Below, piece after piece: positions 11,441 through 20,019 of a stretch of DNA of 64,000 nt. Each line of letters starts with the position of its first letter. Positions within the stretch are counted from its first letter, which is position 1. Under the pieces are notes generated by a model that was not told the origin of the DNA, made no database searches, and saw only the letters and a program-made list of their open reading frames with translations. The position numbers were made by a program, and so were the translations under genes. The DNA is from Rouxiella sp. S1S-2 (lineage in GTDB: Bacteria > Pseudomonadota > Gammaproteobacteria > Enterobacterales > Enterobacteriaceae), in contig NZ_WFKL01000001.1 of the NCBI RefSeq assembly GCF_009208105.1, positions 4,774,001-4,838,000 on the forward strand. Reading direction: 5' to 3'.

Positions 11441-12497
11441 AATCCACGTGACGCAATCAGTGGTCATTACCCCCGGTGAACCTGCCGGGGTGGGCCCTGA
11501 CCTGGTTCTCGCACTTGCTCAACGGGATTGGCCCGTTGAGCTTGTCGTTTGTGCCTGCCCGTCTCTGCTACTAAGCCGAGCCAAGGCGCTGGGTCTGCCT
11601 ATTCGTTTGCTCGACTACCGCCCGGGATATGCCAAACCTCAGGCAGCGGGAACGCTAACCGTGCTCCCTATTCCTCTTGCGGAATGTGTCGTTGCCGGAC
11701 AGCTTAACGTGGCCAATGGCCCCTATGTCGTTGACACGCTGGCACGGGCCTGCGACGGGGCGATAAGCGGCGAATTTGCCGCACTTATCACCGGTCCGGT
11801 TCAAAAAAGTATAATTAATGACGCTGGCATTCCGTTTATCGGCCATACCGAATTCTTCGCCGACCGCAGTCTGTGCGACCGCGTGGTGATGATGCTGGCA
11901 ACCGAAGAACTGCGCGTCGCGTTGGCAACAACGCACCTGCCGTTGAAGGACGTATCGGACGCTATCACTGTGCAGAGTCTGCATGAAGTGATCACCATTC
12001 TCGATAACGACCTCAAGACCAAATTTGGCATTCAGTCTCCGCAAATTTACGTGTGTGGCCTTAATCCTCATGCAGGAGAAGGCGGTCACATGGGACGTGA
12101 AGAGATTGATACCATCACGCCAGCGCTCAATTCGCTGCGTGAAAAAGGCATTAATCTGATTGGCCCGCTGCCCGCAGATACGCTTTTTCAGCCGAAATAT
12201 CTGCAGCATGCCGATGCTGTCTTGGCCATGTATCACGACCAGGGCCTGCCGGTGCTAAAATATCAGGGCTTTGGTCGCGCCGTGAACATCACGCTGGGGT
12301 TGCCGTTTATTCGCACTTCAGTCGATCACGGTACGGCGCTCGACCTTGCCGCCACGGGCAAAGCCGACGTTGGCAGCTTTATTACCGCCTTAAATCTTGC
12401 CATCAATATGGCTTCTGTCAGCAATGACAACAATCTGTCTGAAACGACGACTTATGTCAGTAACGACAACAACAGTAGTGAAAAAACACAGCAATGA
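11430..12497 (+). CDS. pdxA: 4-hydroxythreonine-4-phosphate dehydrogenase PdxA, with a repeated C-terminal tail
   Basis: PdxA oxidises 4-phosphohydroxy-L-threonine in pyridoxal-phosphate biosynthesis, using NAD and a divalent metal. Conserved segments are [36 protein letters not shown], the metal-binding [15 protein letters not shown] and HGTALDLA. The protein is 355 residues against 329 in E. coli. The extra length is a Ser/Asn/Thr-rich tail made of two copies of a 13-residue unit beginning VSNDNN. The start overlaps surA by 11 bases and the stop overlaps rsmA by four (ATGA). Whether the tail affects dimerisation or activity is unknown. Confidence 0.95.
   Translation: MDNKIHVTQSVVITPGEPAGVGPDLVLALAQRDWPVELVVCACPSLLLSRAKALGLPIRLLDYRPGYAKPQAAGTLTVLPIPLAECVVAGQLNVANGPYVVDTLARACDGAISGEFAALITGPVQKSIINDAGIPFIGHTEFFADRSLCDRVVMMLATEELRVALATTHLPLKDVSDAITVQSLHEVITILDNDLKTKFGIQSPQIYVCGLNPHAGEGGHMGREEIDTITPALNSLREKGINLIGPLPADTLFQPKYLQHADAVLAMYHDQGLPVLKYQGFGRAVNITLGLPFIRTSVDHGTALDLAATGKADVGSFITALNLAINMASVSNDNNLSETTTYVSNDNNSSEKTQQ
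12417..12494 (+). repeat. 39-base tandem repeat encoding the PdxA C-terminal tail
   Basis: Two adjacent 39-base units start at 12417 and 12456. They encode [13 protein letters not shown] and [13 protein letters not shown], sharing 8 of 13 residues. The duplication is in frame and ends directly at the stop codon that overlaps the rsmA start. Confidence 0.85.
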
Positions 12498-13312
12498 ATA
12501 ATCGAGTCCACCAAGGCCACTTCGCCCGTAAACGTTTTGGACAAAACTTTTTAAAAGATCAGTTTGTCATCGACAGCATCGTTTCCGCTATCCACCCTAT
12601 GCCGGGTCAGGCCGTTGTTGAAATCGGCCCCGGTCTGGCAGCGTTAACCGAGCCTGTCGCGGCACGCCTTGACGCCATGACCGTTATCGAACTTGACCGC
12701 GATTTGGCGGCCCGCCTTGAGGTGAATCCTAAGCTGGCCAACAAGCTGCGCGTGATCCAGGCCGATGCGATGACCGTAAACTTTGGCGAATTGTCCGAAG
12801 AACTGGGTCAGCCGCTGCGCGTGTTTGGTAACTTGCCTTACAATATCTCCACGCCGTTGATGTTCCACCTTTTCACCTACACTAACTCAATAAGCGACAT
12901 GCATTTCATGCTGCAAAAAGAAGTGGTGAATCGTCTGGTTGCCGGTCCAAACAGCAAAGCGTATGGCCGTCTTAGCGTAATGGCGCAGTATTACTGCAAC
13001 ATTATTCCCGTGCTGGAAGTGCCGCCTGAGTCCTTCACACCGGCGCCAAAAGTTGATTCAGCGGTCGTGCGTTTGACGCCGCATGCAGAAATTCCTTACC
13101 CTGTTTCCGACATCCGCATTCTTGCGCGCCTGACCACCGATGCCTTTAACCAGCGCCGCAAAACTATCCGTAACAGCCTGGGGCATTTGTTTACCCCAGA
13201 GCAGATGACGGAGCTGGGTCTTGACCTGTCGATGCGTGCTGAAAATATCTCGGTTGAGCAGTACTGCAAACTGGCCAACTGGATTTCAACGCGCAAGAAC
13301 AACGAACAGTAA
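12494..13312 (+). CDS. rsmA: 16S rRNA A1518/A1519 dimethyltransferase RsmA (KsgA)
   Basis: A 272-residue Rossmann-fold methyltransferase (E. coli 273) that dimethylates two adjacent adenines in helix 45 of 16S rRNA late in 30S assembly. Visible motifs are the N-terminal [11 protein letters not shown], the SAM-binding [14 protein letters not shown] and the catalytic NLPYNIS (motif IV), followed by the [12 protein letters not shown] region. The start overlaps the pdxA stop by four bases. Loss of the E. coli enzyme gives kasugamycin resistance. Confidence 0.97.
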   Translation: MNNRVHQGHFARKRFGQNFLKDQFVIDSIVSAIHPMPGQAVVEIGPGLAALTEPVAARLDAMTVIELDRDLAARLEVNPKLANKLRVIQADAMTVNFGELSEELGQPLRVFGNLPYNISTPLMFHLFTYTNSISDMHFMLQKEVVNRLVAGPNSKAYGRLSVMAQYYCNIIPVLEVPPESFTPAPKVDSAVVRLTPHAEIPYPVSDIRILARLTTDAFNQRRKTIRNSLGHLFTPEQMTELGLDLSMRAENISVEQYCKLANWISTRKNNEQ

Positions 13313-13331
13313 ACTTAGCAGGAGTGCCGCT

Positions 13332-13709
13332 ATGCTTAATGCCCCGCGAGTCAGTATTCAGGTACAAAGTATCTACATTGAGTCTCAGTCGATACCGGAA
13401 GAACAGCGTTATGTTTTCGCCTATACCATTACTGTTCGCAATCTGGGGCGTCATAACGTGCAACTCCTGCGCCGTTACTGGTTGATAACCAACAGTAACG
13501 GCCATCAAACCGAAGTTCAGGGCGAAGGCGTTGTCGGTGAACAACCTTTGATCGTACCAGCCGGTGAGTTCCACTACACCAGCGGTGCCATCCTTGAAAC
13601 GCCAATGGGCACCATGGAAGGTCATTACGAAATGATCGACCACAAAGGTGAGCCTTTCCAGGTGCCAATCCCCGTGTTTCGGCTTGCGCTTCCGACGCTG
13701 ATTAATTGA
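13332..13709 (+). CDS. apaG: ApaG, Co2+/Mg2+ efflux-associated beta-sandwich protein
   Basis: A 125-residue protein, identical in length to E. coli ApaG, formed by one ApaG/DUF525 fibronectin-III-like beta domain. Conserved segments are [32 protein letters not shown] and [14 protein letters not shown]. The start at 13332 is preceded by an AGGAG Shine-Dalgarno motif with normal spacing; the reading frame stays open upstream into rsmA but that part shows no similarity. The biochemical role is unsettled. It lies between rsmA and apaH as in E. coli. Confidence 0.95.
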   Translation: MLNAPRVSIQVQSIYIESQSIPEEQRYVFAYTITVRNLGRHNVQLLRRYWLITNSNGHQTEVQGEGVVGEQPLIVPAGEFHYTSGAILETPMGTMEGHYEMIDHKGEPFQVPIPVFRLALPTLIN

Positions 13710-13731
13710 GTTTCCGAGTAATAAAACGCTT

Positions 13732-14586
13732 ATGTCGACATATTTAGTGGGTGATATCCACGGTTGCCTTGATGAGCTTAAAGCTCTGCTTATACGGGTT
13801 AATTTTAACCCCCTGCATGACTGCCTGTGGCTAACCGGTGATTTAGTCGCGCGTGGCCCTGATTCGCTTGAGGTTTTACGTTTCGTCAGTGGATTAGGCG
13901 ATGCCGTGCGCATGGTGCTGGGTAATCACGACCTGCACCTCTTGGCTATTTACGCGGGTATTACCCCTAACAAGACTAAAGACCGCCTGACGCCGCTGCT
14001 GGAAGCCGATGATGCCGACACGCTCATCAACTGGCTGCGTCGTCAGCCTGTTTTACAGGTGGATGACGAGCTGAAACTGGTTATGGGCCACGCGGGCATT
14101 ACGCCGCAGTGGGATATTGAGACCGCAAAAATCTGTGCCCGTGAAGTAGAGGCCATTCTGAGCAGCGACAGTTATCCGCTGTTCCTCGACGCGATGTATG
14201 GGGATATGCCGAACAATTGGTCAGAAGAGCTGAGCGGCCTGGCTCGACTGCGTTTCAGCACCAACGCGCTAACGCGGATGCGTTATTGCTTCCCGAACGG
14301 CCAGCTGGACATGATCTGCAAAGACTCGCCCGAAGATGCACCGCGTCCACTTAAGCCGTGGTTTGATCTGCCGAGCCAGGTTATGCAAGAGGGTTACAGC
14401 ATCATCTTCGGCCATTGGGCCTCGTTAGAAGGCAAAGGGACACCCGAGGGCGTTTATGCGCTGGATACCGGCTGTTGCTGGGGCGGAGAGATGACGATGC
14501 TACGCTGGGAAGATAAAACGTTCTTTACTCAGGCCTCTATCCGCCGTAAAGAAAAAGAGCAGCTTCTGACACCAAAAGCCTCATAA
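13732..14586 (+). CDS. apaH: Symmetrical diadenosine tetraphosphatase ApaH
   Basis: A 284-residue metallophosphoesterase (E. coli 280) that hydrolyses Ap4A to two ADP and can remove Np4N caps from RNA. The three metal-binding motifs are [20 protein letters not shown] and GNHDLHL near the N-terminus, followed by GHAGI and GHWASLEG. It is the last gene of the lptD-surA-pdxA-rsmA-apaG-apaH run and is followed by a strong terminator. Confidence 0.97.
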   Translation: MSTYLVGDIHGCLDELKALLIRVNFNPLHDCLWLTGDLVARGPDSLEVLRFVSGLGDAVRMVLGNHDLHLLAIYAGITPNKTKDRLTPLLEADDADTLINWLRRQPVLQVDDELKLVMGHAGITPQWDIETAKICAREVEAILSSDSYPLFLDAMYGDMPNNWSEELSGLARLRFSTNALTRMRYCFPNGQLDMICKDSPEDAPRPLKPWFDLPSQVMQEGYSIIFGHWASLEGKGTPEGVYALDTGCCWGGEMTMLRWEDKTFFTQASIRRKEKEQLLTPKAS

Positions 14587-14609
14587 GCTTCTTTTTGATC
14601 ATTTGATTA

Positions 14610-14641
14610 ATAAAAAAGGCACCCGAAAGGTGCCTTTTTTG
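14610..14641. terminator. Bidirectional terminator between apaH and folA
   Basis: The arms GGCACC and GGTGCC surround a CGAAA loop, with an A-tract on the left and a T-tract on the right. It serves the convergent genes apaH and folA. Confidence 0.9.
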
Positions 14642-14662
14642 CATTACTGCGTCACGCTGTGA

Positions 14663-15148
14663 TTAAACGCGGCGGTCGAGAATTTCGAAGCAGTAGCCGT
14701 GTGAATTGGCTTCATCAGCGTCGTGGAATTCGCTGAATACGCTTTCCCACTCGTCTGGCTCGTAGTCTGGGAAATGCGTGTCCCCCTCGACCTCAGCATC
14801 GATATGAGTGAGATAAAGACGGTTTGCGCGCTGCAGGAACTGTTCGTAAACTCTGCCTCCGCCCATGATCATCACTTCTTCTGCATGACTTGCCGCCGCC
14901 AATGCGTCCTCTACTGAGGTGACCCAAGTCACGCCGTCGTGGCTACCGGGTTGGCTGCTGATAACGATGTTCAGACGGCCAGGCAGTGGCCGACCGATAG
15001 ACTCGAAAGTCTTGCGCCCCATAATAACCGGTTTGTTCAGCGTATTACGCTTGAACCAGGCCAGGTCAGCCGGTAAATGCCAAGGCATGGCATTTTCCAT
15101 ACCGATAACGCGATCCGCTGCCATTGCAGCGATCAGGCTGATAATCAT
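14663..15148 (-). CDS. folA: Dihydrofolate reductase
   Basis: A 161-residue type I dihydrofolate reductase (E. coli 159) that reduces dihydrofolate to tetrahydrofolate with NADPH; it is the target of trimethoprim. The sequence [16 protein letters not shown] contains the catalytic Asp (residue 28, equivalent to E. coli Asp27). [17 protein letters not shown] and [12 protein letters not shown] form the NADPH and substrate pockets. The start [16 protein letters not shown] was chosen by homology; the frame remains open about 42 codons upstream with no similarity. No obvious resistance substitution is seen in the active site. Confidence 0.96.
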   Translation of the reverse strand: MIISLIAAMAADRVIGMENAMPWHLPADLAWFKRNTLNKPVIMGRKTFESIGRPLPGRLNIVISSQPGSHDGVTWVTSVEDALAAASHAEEVMIMGGGRVYEQFLQRANRLYLTHIDAEVEGDTHFPDYEPDEWESVFSEFHDADEANSHGYCFEILDRRV

Positions 15149-15582
15149 CGTGAAACCTTGTGGTGAAGTGCTAATAAAAACATATTCGTGGTTCCGCCGG
15201 CAGACGACATACAGCAGACCTGGAAAACATTCTGTGTCGGGGCAGAAAAGAGCCACACTATACGGAAAGGCCAATCCGCCGTCGATAGGGAGAAGGTGCC
15301 TTGATAAAGATATAAGAGACCTCTTAGCGGAGTGTGATTAATTCAGCATAATTATCTAACAGCCAGGGAAATACTGCGCGTAAAGCATCAATCAAACGCC
15401 GCCCGACAGCGTTTCGCACTGCTGCCCTCTCTTGCCTCTTGGCGCATGTAAACTGCCGATTACGCTTCGGTTTATTAAGTATACAAACGGGAATAACCGA
15501 GATGCGCTGCCCCTGTTAAAAGTCGGCGATTGGCGTATGATGCCGCGTTAATTTCTCATGCTTCTTGATGACGGTCGGTTTA
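15149..15582. other. Intergenic region between divergent folA and the LysE-type exporter
   Basis: This 434-base spacer should contain the promoters of both divergent genes. I see no RNA gene, palindromic operator or gene remnant that I can support. A reading frame on the plus strand covering part of it lies mostly antisense to folA and has no recognisable product. Confidence 0.5.
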
Positions 15583-16197
15583 ATGCTCGAAACCTCTTTG
15601 TTTGTCGCTACCATTGCAGCGCTGGGGATGATCTCCCCGGGTCCGGACTTTTTTCTGGTGATCAAAAACGCTGCGCGTTATCCGCGCATGACGGCGCTTA
15701 TGACCTCGCTGGGCGTTATCTGCGGTGTGTTAACTCACATGTCCTACTGCGTGGCCGGTCTGGCGGTGGTTATAACCCAAACCCCCTGGCTGTTTGACCT
15801 GTTGAAATACGTGGGTGCTGCGTACCTTATTTGGGTTGGCGTGCAGGCGCTGCTGTCGCGTACCGACAGTAAAATGAATCTCGACAATGTTGAGAAACAA
15901 CAGGTGAAGATGAGCAAAGCCTTCGTACAGGGCTATTTATGCAACCTGCTTAATCCCAAGGCGACGCTGTTTTTCCTGGCGATGTTTACTCAGGTGCTGC
16001 AAATCAACTCTACGCTGGGCGAGAAGCTGTGGTACGCCTCAATTATTGTCGGGCTGTCATGCATCTGGTGGCCGCTGCTGGTGGTGCTTATTCAAAGCGG
16101 TCCAGTACGGCGAGGGCTGGCAAAGGCGCAGAAGTTGATTGATAAACTGCTTGGCGGCGTGTTGATTGCGCTGGGTATTAAAGTGGCGCTGAGCTGA
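15583..16197 (+). CDS. LysE/RhtB-family amino-acid exporter
   Basis: A 204-residue polytopic inner-membrane protein of the LysE superfamily. The family hallmark SPGPDFFLV follows the first membrane helix, and GYLCNLLNPKATLFFLAMF is the conserved central motif. About six hydrophobic segments are visible. RhtB/RhtC relatives export homoserine, threonine or other amino acids; the substrate here cannot be read from sequence. The ATG at 15583 was preferred because MLETSLFVATIAALGMISPGP fits the family start; an ATG at 15568 would add five residues. E. coli has no such gene between folA and kefC. Confidence 0.85.
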   Translation: MLETSLFVATIAALGMISPGPDFFLVIKNAARYPRMTALMTSLGVICGVLTHMSYCVAGLAVVITQTPWLFDLLKYVGAAYLIWVGVQALLSRTDSKMNLDNVEKQQVKMSKAFVQGYLCNLLNPKATLFFLAMFTQVLQINSTLGEKLWYASIIVGLSCIWWPLLVVLIQSGPVRRGLAKAQKLIDKLLGGVLIALGIKVALS

Positions 16198-16204
16198 AAA
16201 TTAA

Positions 16205-16240
16205 ATAAAAGGCAAACCCTGATATAGGCTTGCCTTTTTG
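16205..16240. terminator. Terminator after the LysE-type exporter
   Basis: The arms AAAAGGCAA (16207-16215) and TTGCCTTTT (16230-16238) form a hairpin with T- and A-tracts, located between two convergent genes. Confidence 0.75.
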
Positions 16241-16286
16241 ATTTATTGAAATCATTATAGAAAATAAAATTAAAAGTTGTTAAAAA

Positions 16287-17210
16287 TTAATTTATTTGCA
16301 GAGGAAGGTTATTGATAATCCAGGCCTGACGCGCAGCCTTCGTATCATTGTTTTCAGTCCAGTCTTGATTTGGTCCAGGATTGAAATTTTTGAAATTACA
16401 CTTCTTCTCATTTACGCAAATATATTGATGCGCACCTGCTTGTACAACCGAACCTTTTTTGAATGTACCCAACCCAGTCCAATAAAGCTCCGCTTTCTCT
16501 AGAGGTTTATGAAGCATTACTGGATTTTTAATGGTTCCACAGTCTTGATTATATTTCCCCAAAATACAAATTTCATGCCTATATCTAGATACTTGTAGTT
16601 TTCCAACGAAGTTCCGGAATACCTCAACGTCAAATGTTAATTTTTGACTTTCTTCAGGCTTTTTCGCGGTAAATGTCAATACACCGCGATTCATTTTAAC
16701 ATTATCTATATATTTAGCGGCATTCTGGTTTATGTTCCACGTATAGCGATACTGAGTTTCTTGCGTTGAAGGTGAAACATCGAGCGTTACGTCTCCACCC
16801 CCTATCACACTGTCAGGCCCCTTTAAGCTATCGCATTTCGTATCTAAACCATCTTGGCAAAATGCGTGGGTAACATTGACATACTCACCGTCGACCTTCA
16901 CCGCTGCCTGTAACATAGTATATGTTACGGGAATACCAACAGTTATGCCTGCAATGACCGATCTTGAAGGGATAGGGTATTTATCATTTGGCTTGAGGGA
17001 AGTTTCTGACTCATATTTAGAATAATCAGAGAACCAATGAATTTCACTGTAATAAGCTGGTTTTTTTTGAATAAATGTACCAGGTGTTTTTTGAGTCACG
17101 TGCGTTGGCCCTTCGATCAAAAGGTTATTTTCGAGCGCCAATACGTTCCCTGACAATAATAAAGCGCAAGGTACAAATACGGATAATACAGTTTTAGATA
17201 AAGTGTTCAT
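16287..17210 (-). CDS. Secreted protein of unknown function with three cysteine pairs
   Basis: I do not recognise this gene. It encodes 307 residues starting MNTLSKTVLSVFVPCALLLS, a clear signal peptide with likely cleavage after NVLA (about residue 25). The mature part looks beta-rich and contains six cysteines in three close pairs (CQDGLDTKC, CILGKYNQDC, CVNEKKC), suggesting periplasmic or extracellular disulfides. The C-terminal stretch from about residue 239 (YWTGLGTFKKGSVV, then NPGPNQDWTEN) loosely recalls small carbohydrate-binding modules, but this is only an impression. The ATG has an AAGGA motif about 12 bases upstream. Base composition is visibly more AT-rich than in all flanking core genes, and E. 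coli has nothing here, so transfer is likely. Confidence 0.8.
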   Translation of the reverse strand: MNTLSKTVLSVFVPCALLLSGNVLALENNLLIEGPTHVTQKTPGTFIQKKPAYYSEIHWFSDYSKYESETSLKPNDKYPIPSRSVIAGITVGIPVTYTMLQAAVKVDGEYVNVTHAFCQDGLDTKCDSLKGPDSVIGGGDVTLDVSPSTQETQYRYTWNINQNAAKYIDNVKMNRGVLTFTAKKPEESQKLTFDVEVFRNFVGKLQVSRYRHEICILGKYNQDCGTIKNPVMLHKPLEKAELYWTGLGTFKKGSVVQAGAHQYICVNEKKCNFKNFNPGPNQDWTENNDTKAARQAWIINNLPLQIN

Positions 17211-17370
17211 TTTTACAAAAAATCCTTTTAAGTGATTGTAATAAAGTGTTTCTAAATTGGGTCTACGGAGTGCATTAAATAGCATTAAAACTTCAACCGC
17301 AATACACCAAACGTTAAATAGAATTTTCTCTATTAGGATTAATATTATCTCGACGGGAATTCCAGTAATA

Positions 17371-17400
17371 AAAAACGCACCTAAAAAGGTGCGTTTATTT
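17371..17400 (-). terminator. Terminator after kefC
   Basis: AAACGCACC and GGTGCGTTT flank a TAAAAA loop. Read on the minus strand the stem is followed by a T-rich tract, as expected for termination of kefFC. Confidence 0.85.
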
Positions 17401-17436
17401 GTAAGATTATCTTTAGGTCATTGCTGCAGATAACAA

Positions 17437-19284
17437 TTATTTGGCTTCTATCACCTCGTGTTCTGGCGCTTTACCGTCAATACTCCCACGCCAGCTTTGC
17501 TGCTGCTCGCCAAGGCGCTCCTGATCCTGCTCAATGGCTGCAGAAAGCATATCTCGGGCGCGTGCCAGACTGGCAACCCGGAACTCAGTATCCTCATAGT
17601 TCTCAAGCGTCGCTTCCAACATTTTCAGGTTGTAGTGTTTGAACAGGTCGGCTTTTTCGCGCGCTTCATAAGGGTCGAGACCCAGCATCTCCAGCGTTTC
17701 ACGCCCTGCGCGCAGCGAGCCTTCAAACAGCTCACGTTCAGGCGCTTCTACGCCAAGTTGGCGCAGCTGATACCAGTGATCGACGTCGCGAGCGCGAGCA
17801 ATTATCTTCAGGTTAGGGAAATTCTCTTTTGCCAGACGCGTCAGCTCAAGGTTGGCTTCAACGTCATCAATAGCGTTAATTAACACCTTGGCCTGCGCCG
17901 CGCCGGCGGACTCAAGCAAGTCGGCACGCGTTGCATCACCATAAAACACCTTGGTGCCGAATTTACGCAGCGTGTCGATATGATCCGGATCGTTGTCCAA
18001 AACCACCGTGTGCACATTATTAGCAATCAGCAAACGTCCGGCAATTTGCCCGAAGCGGCCAAACCCGGCGATAATCACACTGGCATGCTCGTCATCAATC
18101 ACGTCCTGCGGACGCGAGTCCTTCGGCGCATTGCGCTCCAGACGGCTGGCAATAACCAACAGCACCGGCGTTACGGCCATAGACAGCGCCACGGCCAGCG
18201 TCAGCGCTTTAGCCCACTCGGGGGGAAGCACGCCTGCCATTTGCGCCGCGCTAAAGATAACGAAGGCGAATTCACTGCCCTGACCAAGCAGGATGGCAAA
18301 CATTCCGCGCTGACGTTTTGGCACGTTCAACAAAGGAGCCACAATCCACAGCAGCGCCGCCTTCAAGGCCATAAAGCCCGCCAACAGGCCGGCAATCAGC
18401 ATTGGGTGGTTAATCAGCGTACCGAAGTCGATAGACATACCGACGCCGATAAAGAACAGCCCCAGTAACAGGCCTTTAAACGGCTGAATATCACTTTCCA
18501 GTGCGTGGCGATACTCAGAGCTGGCAAGCATAACACCGGCTAAAAATGCGCCCATCGCCATCGACAGACCGGCCATCTCCAGCAATATGCCAAATCCGAA
18601 CACCAGGAATAGCGCCACGGCACTGAACACTTCGCGCATGTTTGAACGCGCTACAAAGTGCAGCAAGGGCCGCGCCACGTAACGCCCCAGCAGGATAACT
18701 ATCGCCAGCGCACCCACCACCTTGGCGGCAGAGAGTCCAAACGAGAGCATGGTGGTGGTTTCACCGGTGCTGGCCAACAGCGGGATCATCGCCACCAGCG
18801 GAATGGCAGCAATGTCCTGGAACAGCAGCACGGCGAAGGCGCTACGTCCAATAGGCGTTGGCGTCAGGCTACGTTCACTCATCGCCTGCATCGCAATCGC
18901 GGTAGACGACAGCGCCAGCGTCAGGCCAATCAGCAGGGCAATTTTCCAGTCGAGTCCCAGCGCGGTGCAGAATGCACTCAGCACCAATCCACAACCGACC
19001 ATCTGGATGCTCCCCCCACCAAACACCGAGGCACGCAGGGTCCACAGCCTTTTCGGGTCCAGCTCGAGGCCGATAATAAACAGCATCAGCACGACGCCAA
19101 TTTCGGCAAAGGTTAGAATAGACTCGGCGTCGGACACCAGCTTGAGGCCCCAGGGACCAATGATGCAGCCGGCTATCAGGTATCCCAGAACAGAGCCAAG
19201 GCCAAGACGCACCGCAATCGGTACAAAAAGCGCCGCGGAGCCGAGATAAATCAGCCCCTCGATCATCATGCTGTGATTATCCAT
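17437..19284 (-). CDS. kefC: Glutathione-regulated potassium/proton antiporter KefC
   Basis: A 615-residue CPA2-family antiporter (E. coli 620). The N-terminal two-thirds (about 1-380) is a Na+/H+-exchanger-like membrane domain with [17 protein letters not shown] and [18 protein letters not shown] cytoplasmic RCK/TrkA-N domain follows (about 400-520) with the nucleotide-binding [17 protein letters not shown] and [15 protein letters not shown]. KefC protects against electrophiles: glutathione keeps it closed and glutathione adducts open it, acidifying the cytoplasm. Its start overlaps the end of kefF by eight bases. The C-terminal tail diverges from E. coli. Confidence 0.96.
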   Translation of the reverse strand: MDNHSMMIEGLIYLGSAALFVPIAVRLGLGSVLGYLIAGCIIGPWGLKLVSDAESILTFAEIGVVLMLFIIGLELDPKRLWTLRASVFGGGSIQMVGCGLVLSAFCTALGLDWKIALLIGLTLALSSTAIAMQAMSERSLTPTPIGRSAFAVLLFQDIAAIPLVAMIPLLASTGETTTMLSFGLSAAKVVGALAIVILLGRYVARPLLHFVARSNMREVFSAVALFLVFGFGILLEMAGLSMAMGAFLAGVMLASSEYRHALESDIQPFKGLLLGLFFIGVGMSIDFGTLINHPMLIAGLLAGFMALKAALLWIVAPLLNVPKRQRGMFAILLGQGSEFAFVIFSAAQMAGVLPPEWAKALTLAVALSMAVTPVLLVIASRLERNAPKDSRPQDVIDDEHASVIIAGFGRFGQIAGRLLIANNVHTVVLDNDPDHIDTLRKFGTKVFYGDATRADLLESAGAAQAKVLINAIDDVEANLELTRLAKENFPNLKIIARARDVDHWYQLRQLGVEAPERELFEGSLRAGRETLEMLGLDPYEAREKADLFKHYNLKMLEATLENYEDTEFRVASLARARDMLSAAIEQDQERLGEQQQSWRGSIDGKAPEHEVIEAK

Positions 19285-19849
19285 TCACTTCTCCTTCTAC
19301 AGTCTGTGCGTCCAACAGCACGGTGGGGTGCGCAGTCTGCCAATCAATGAGTCGCTGGCGGTAAGCCTCGGCACCGGCTTTAATAGAAACCTCATCGCAG
19401 GTGAAGGTGTTATGCAATGCAAAATAGGGCTGCCATTTCATGCCGCAGTAAAGTGCCGTGGCCTCAACGGGTTGCGCCAGCGTGGCGAAATCAGGATGAC
19501 TTCCCAGCTCAAAATGCTGCTCATTGCCGCCGGTAGTGACTGCCCAGAGTAAACCTTTACCCCGCAGCGCTTCACCGCCGTGCCCATAGGCCCAACCGTG
19601 CTCAAGCACTTTGTCAATCCACAGCTTGAGCATGGGGGGTAACCCGTACCACTGCAGCGGATGCTGGAAAACCACCAGATCGGCCTCTTCCATCGCTTTT
19701 TGCTCGGCCTTGATGTCAATACTGAAATCAGGATAGAGATCGTAAAGCGATCGGATTTTTACATCGGGAAGATCCTTAATTCCCTGAAGTAAACGCTGAT
19801 TAGCATGTGAATGCCGAGGATAAGGGTGAGCATAAATAATCAGGATCAT
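19277..19849 (-). CDS. kefF: KefC ancillary quinone oxidoreductase KefF
   Basis: A 190-residue flavodoxin-fold NAD(P)H:quinone reductase (E. coli 176). It begins [21 protein letters not shown], the FMN-binding start of the family, and carries [21 protein letters not shown] and the WAVTTGGNE loop. KefF is required for full KefC activity and binds it in the cytoplasm. The ATG at 19849 follows a GGAAG motif and matches the family start, although the frame stays open upstream. The C-terminus extends about 14 residues beyond E. coli and overlaps kefC. The caiTABCDE/fix genes that adjoin kefF in E. coli are absent. Confidence 0.94.
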   Translation of the reverse strand: MILIIYAHPYPRHSHANQRLLQGIKDLPDVKIRSLYDLYPDFSIDIKAEQKAMEEADLVVFQHPLQWYGLPPMLKLWIDKVLEHGWAYGHGGEALRGKGLLWAVTTGGNEQHFELGSHPDFATLAQPVEATALYCGMKWQPYFALHNTFTCDEVSIKAGAEAYRQRLIDWQTAHPTVLLDAQTVEGEVNG

Positions 19850-19939
19850 AAAACTTCCGTTTAAAAATGGTTTCAGATCAGCATACGCAACTTTGCGTCT
19901 GAGGAAAAATAGCCAATCTTTTAATCTTGTTAATTTAAT

Positions 19940-19980
19940 AAAAAAGCAAAAAAGAAAGGCGCAGCTTACGCCGCGCCCTT
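19940..19980 (-). terminator. Terminator after carB
   Basis: On the minus strand an imperfect GGCGCGGC / GCTGCGCC stem with a GTAA loop (19958-19977) is followed by a long T-rich run. It lies about 40 bases past the carB stop. Confidence 0.8.
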
Positions 19981-20019
19981 CAGAATCAACGGTAATCATT
20001 GAAGAACTAATCGTGTTAA

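Noticed and set aside
13191..13913. 240-codon open frame antisense to rsmA, apaG and apaH
   Set aside because: It spans three conserved sense genes and has no similarity or ribosome-binding site that I can support.
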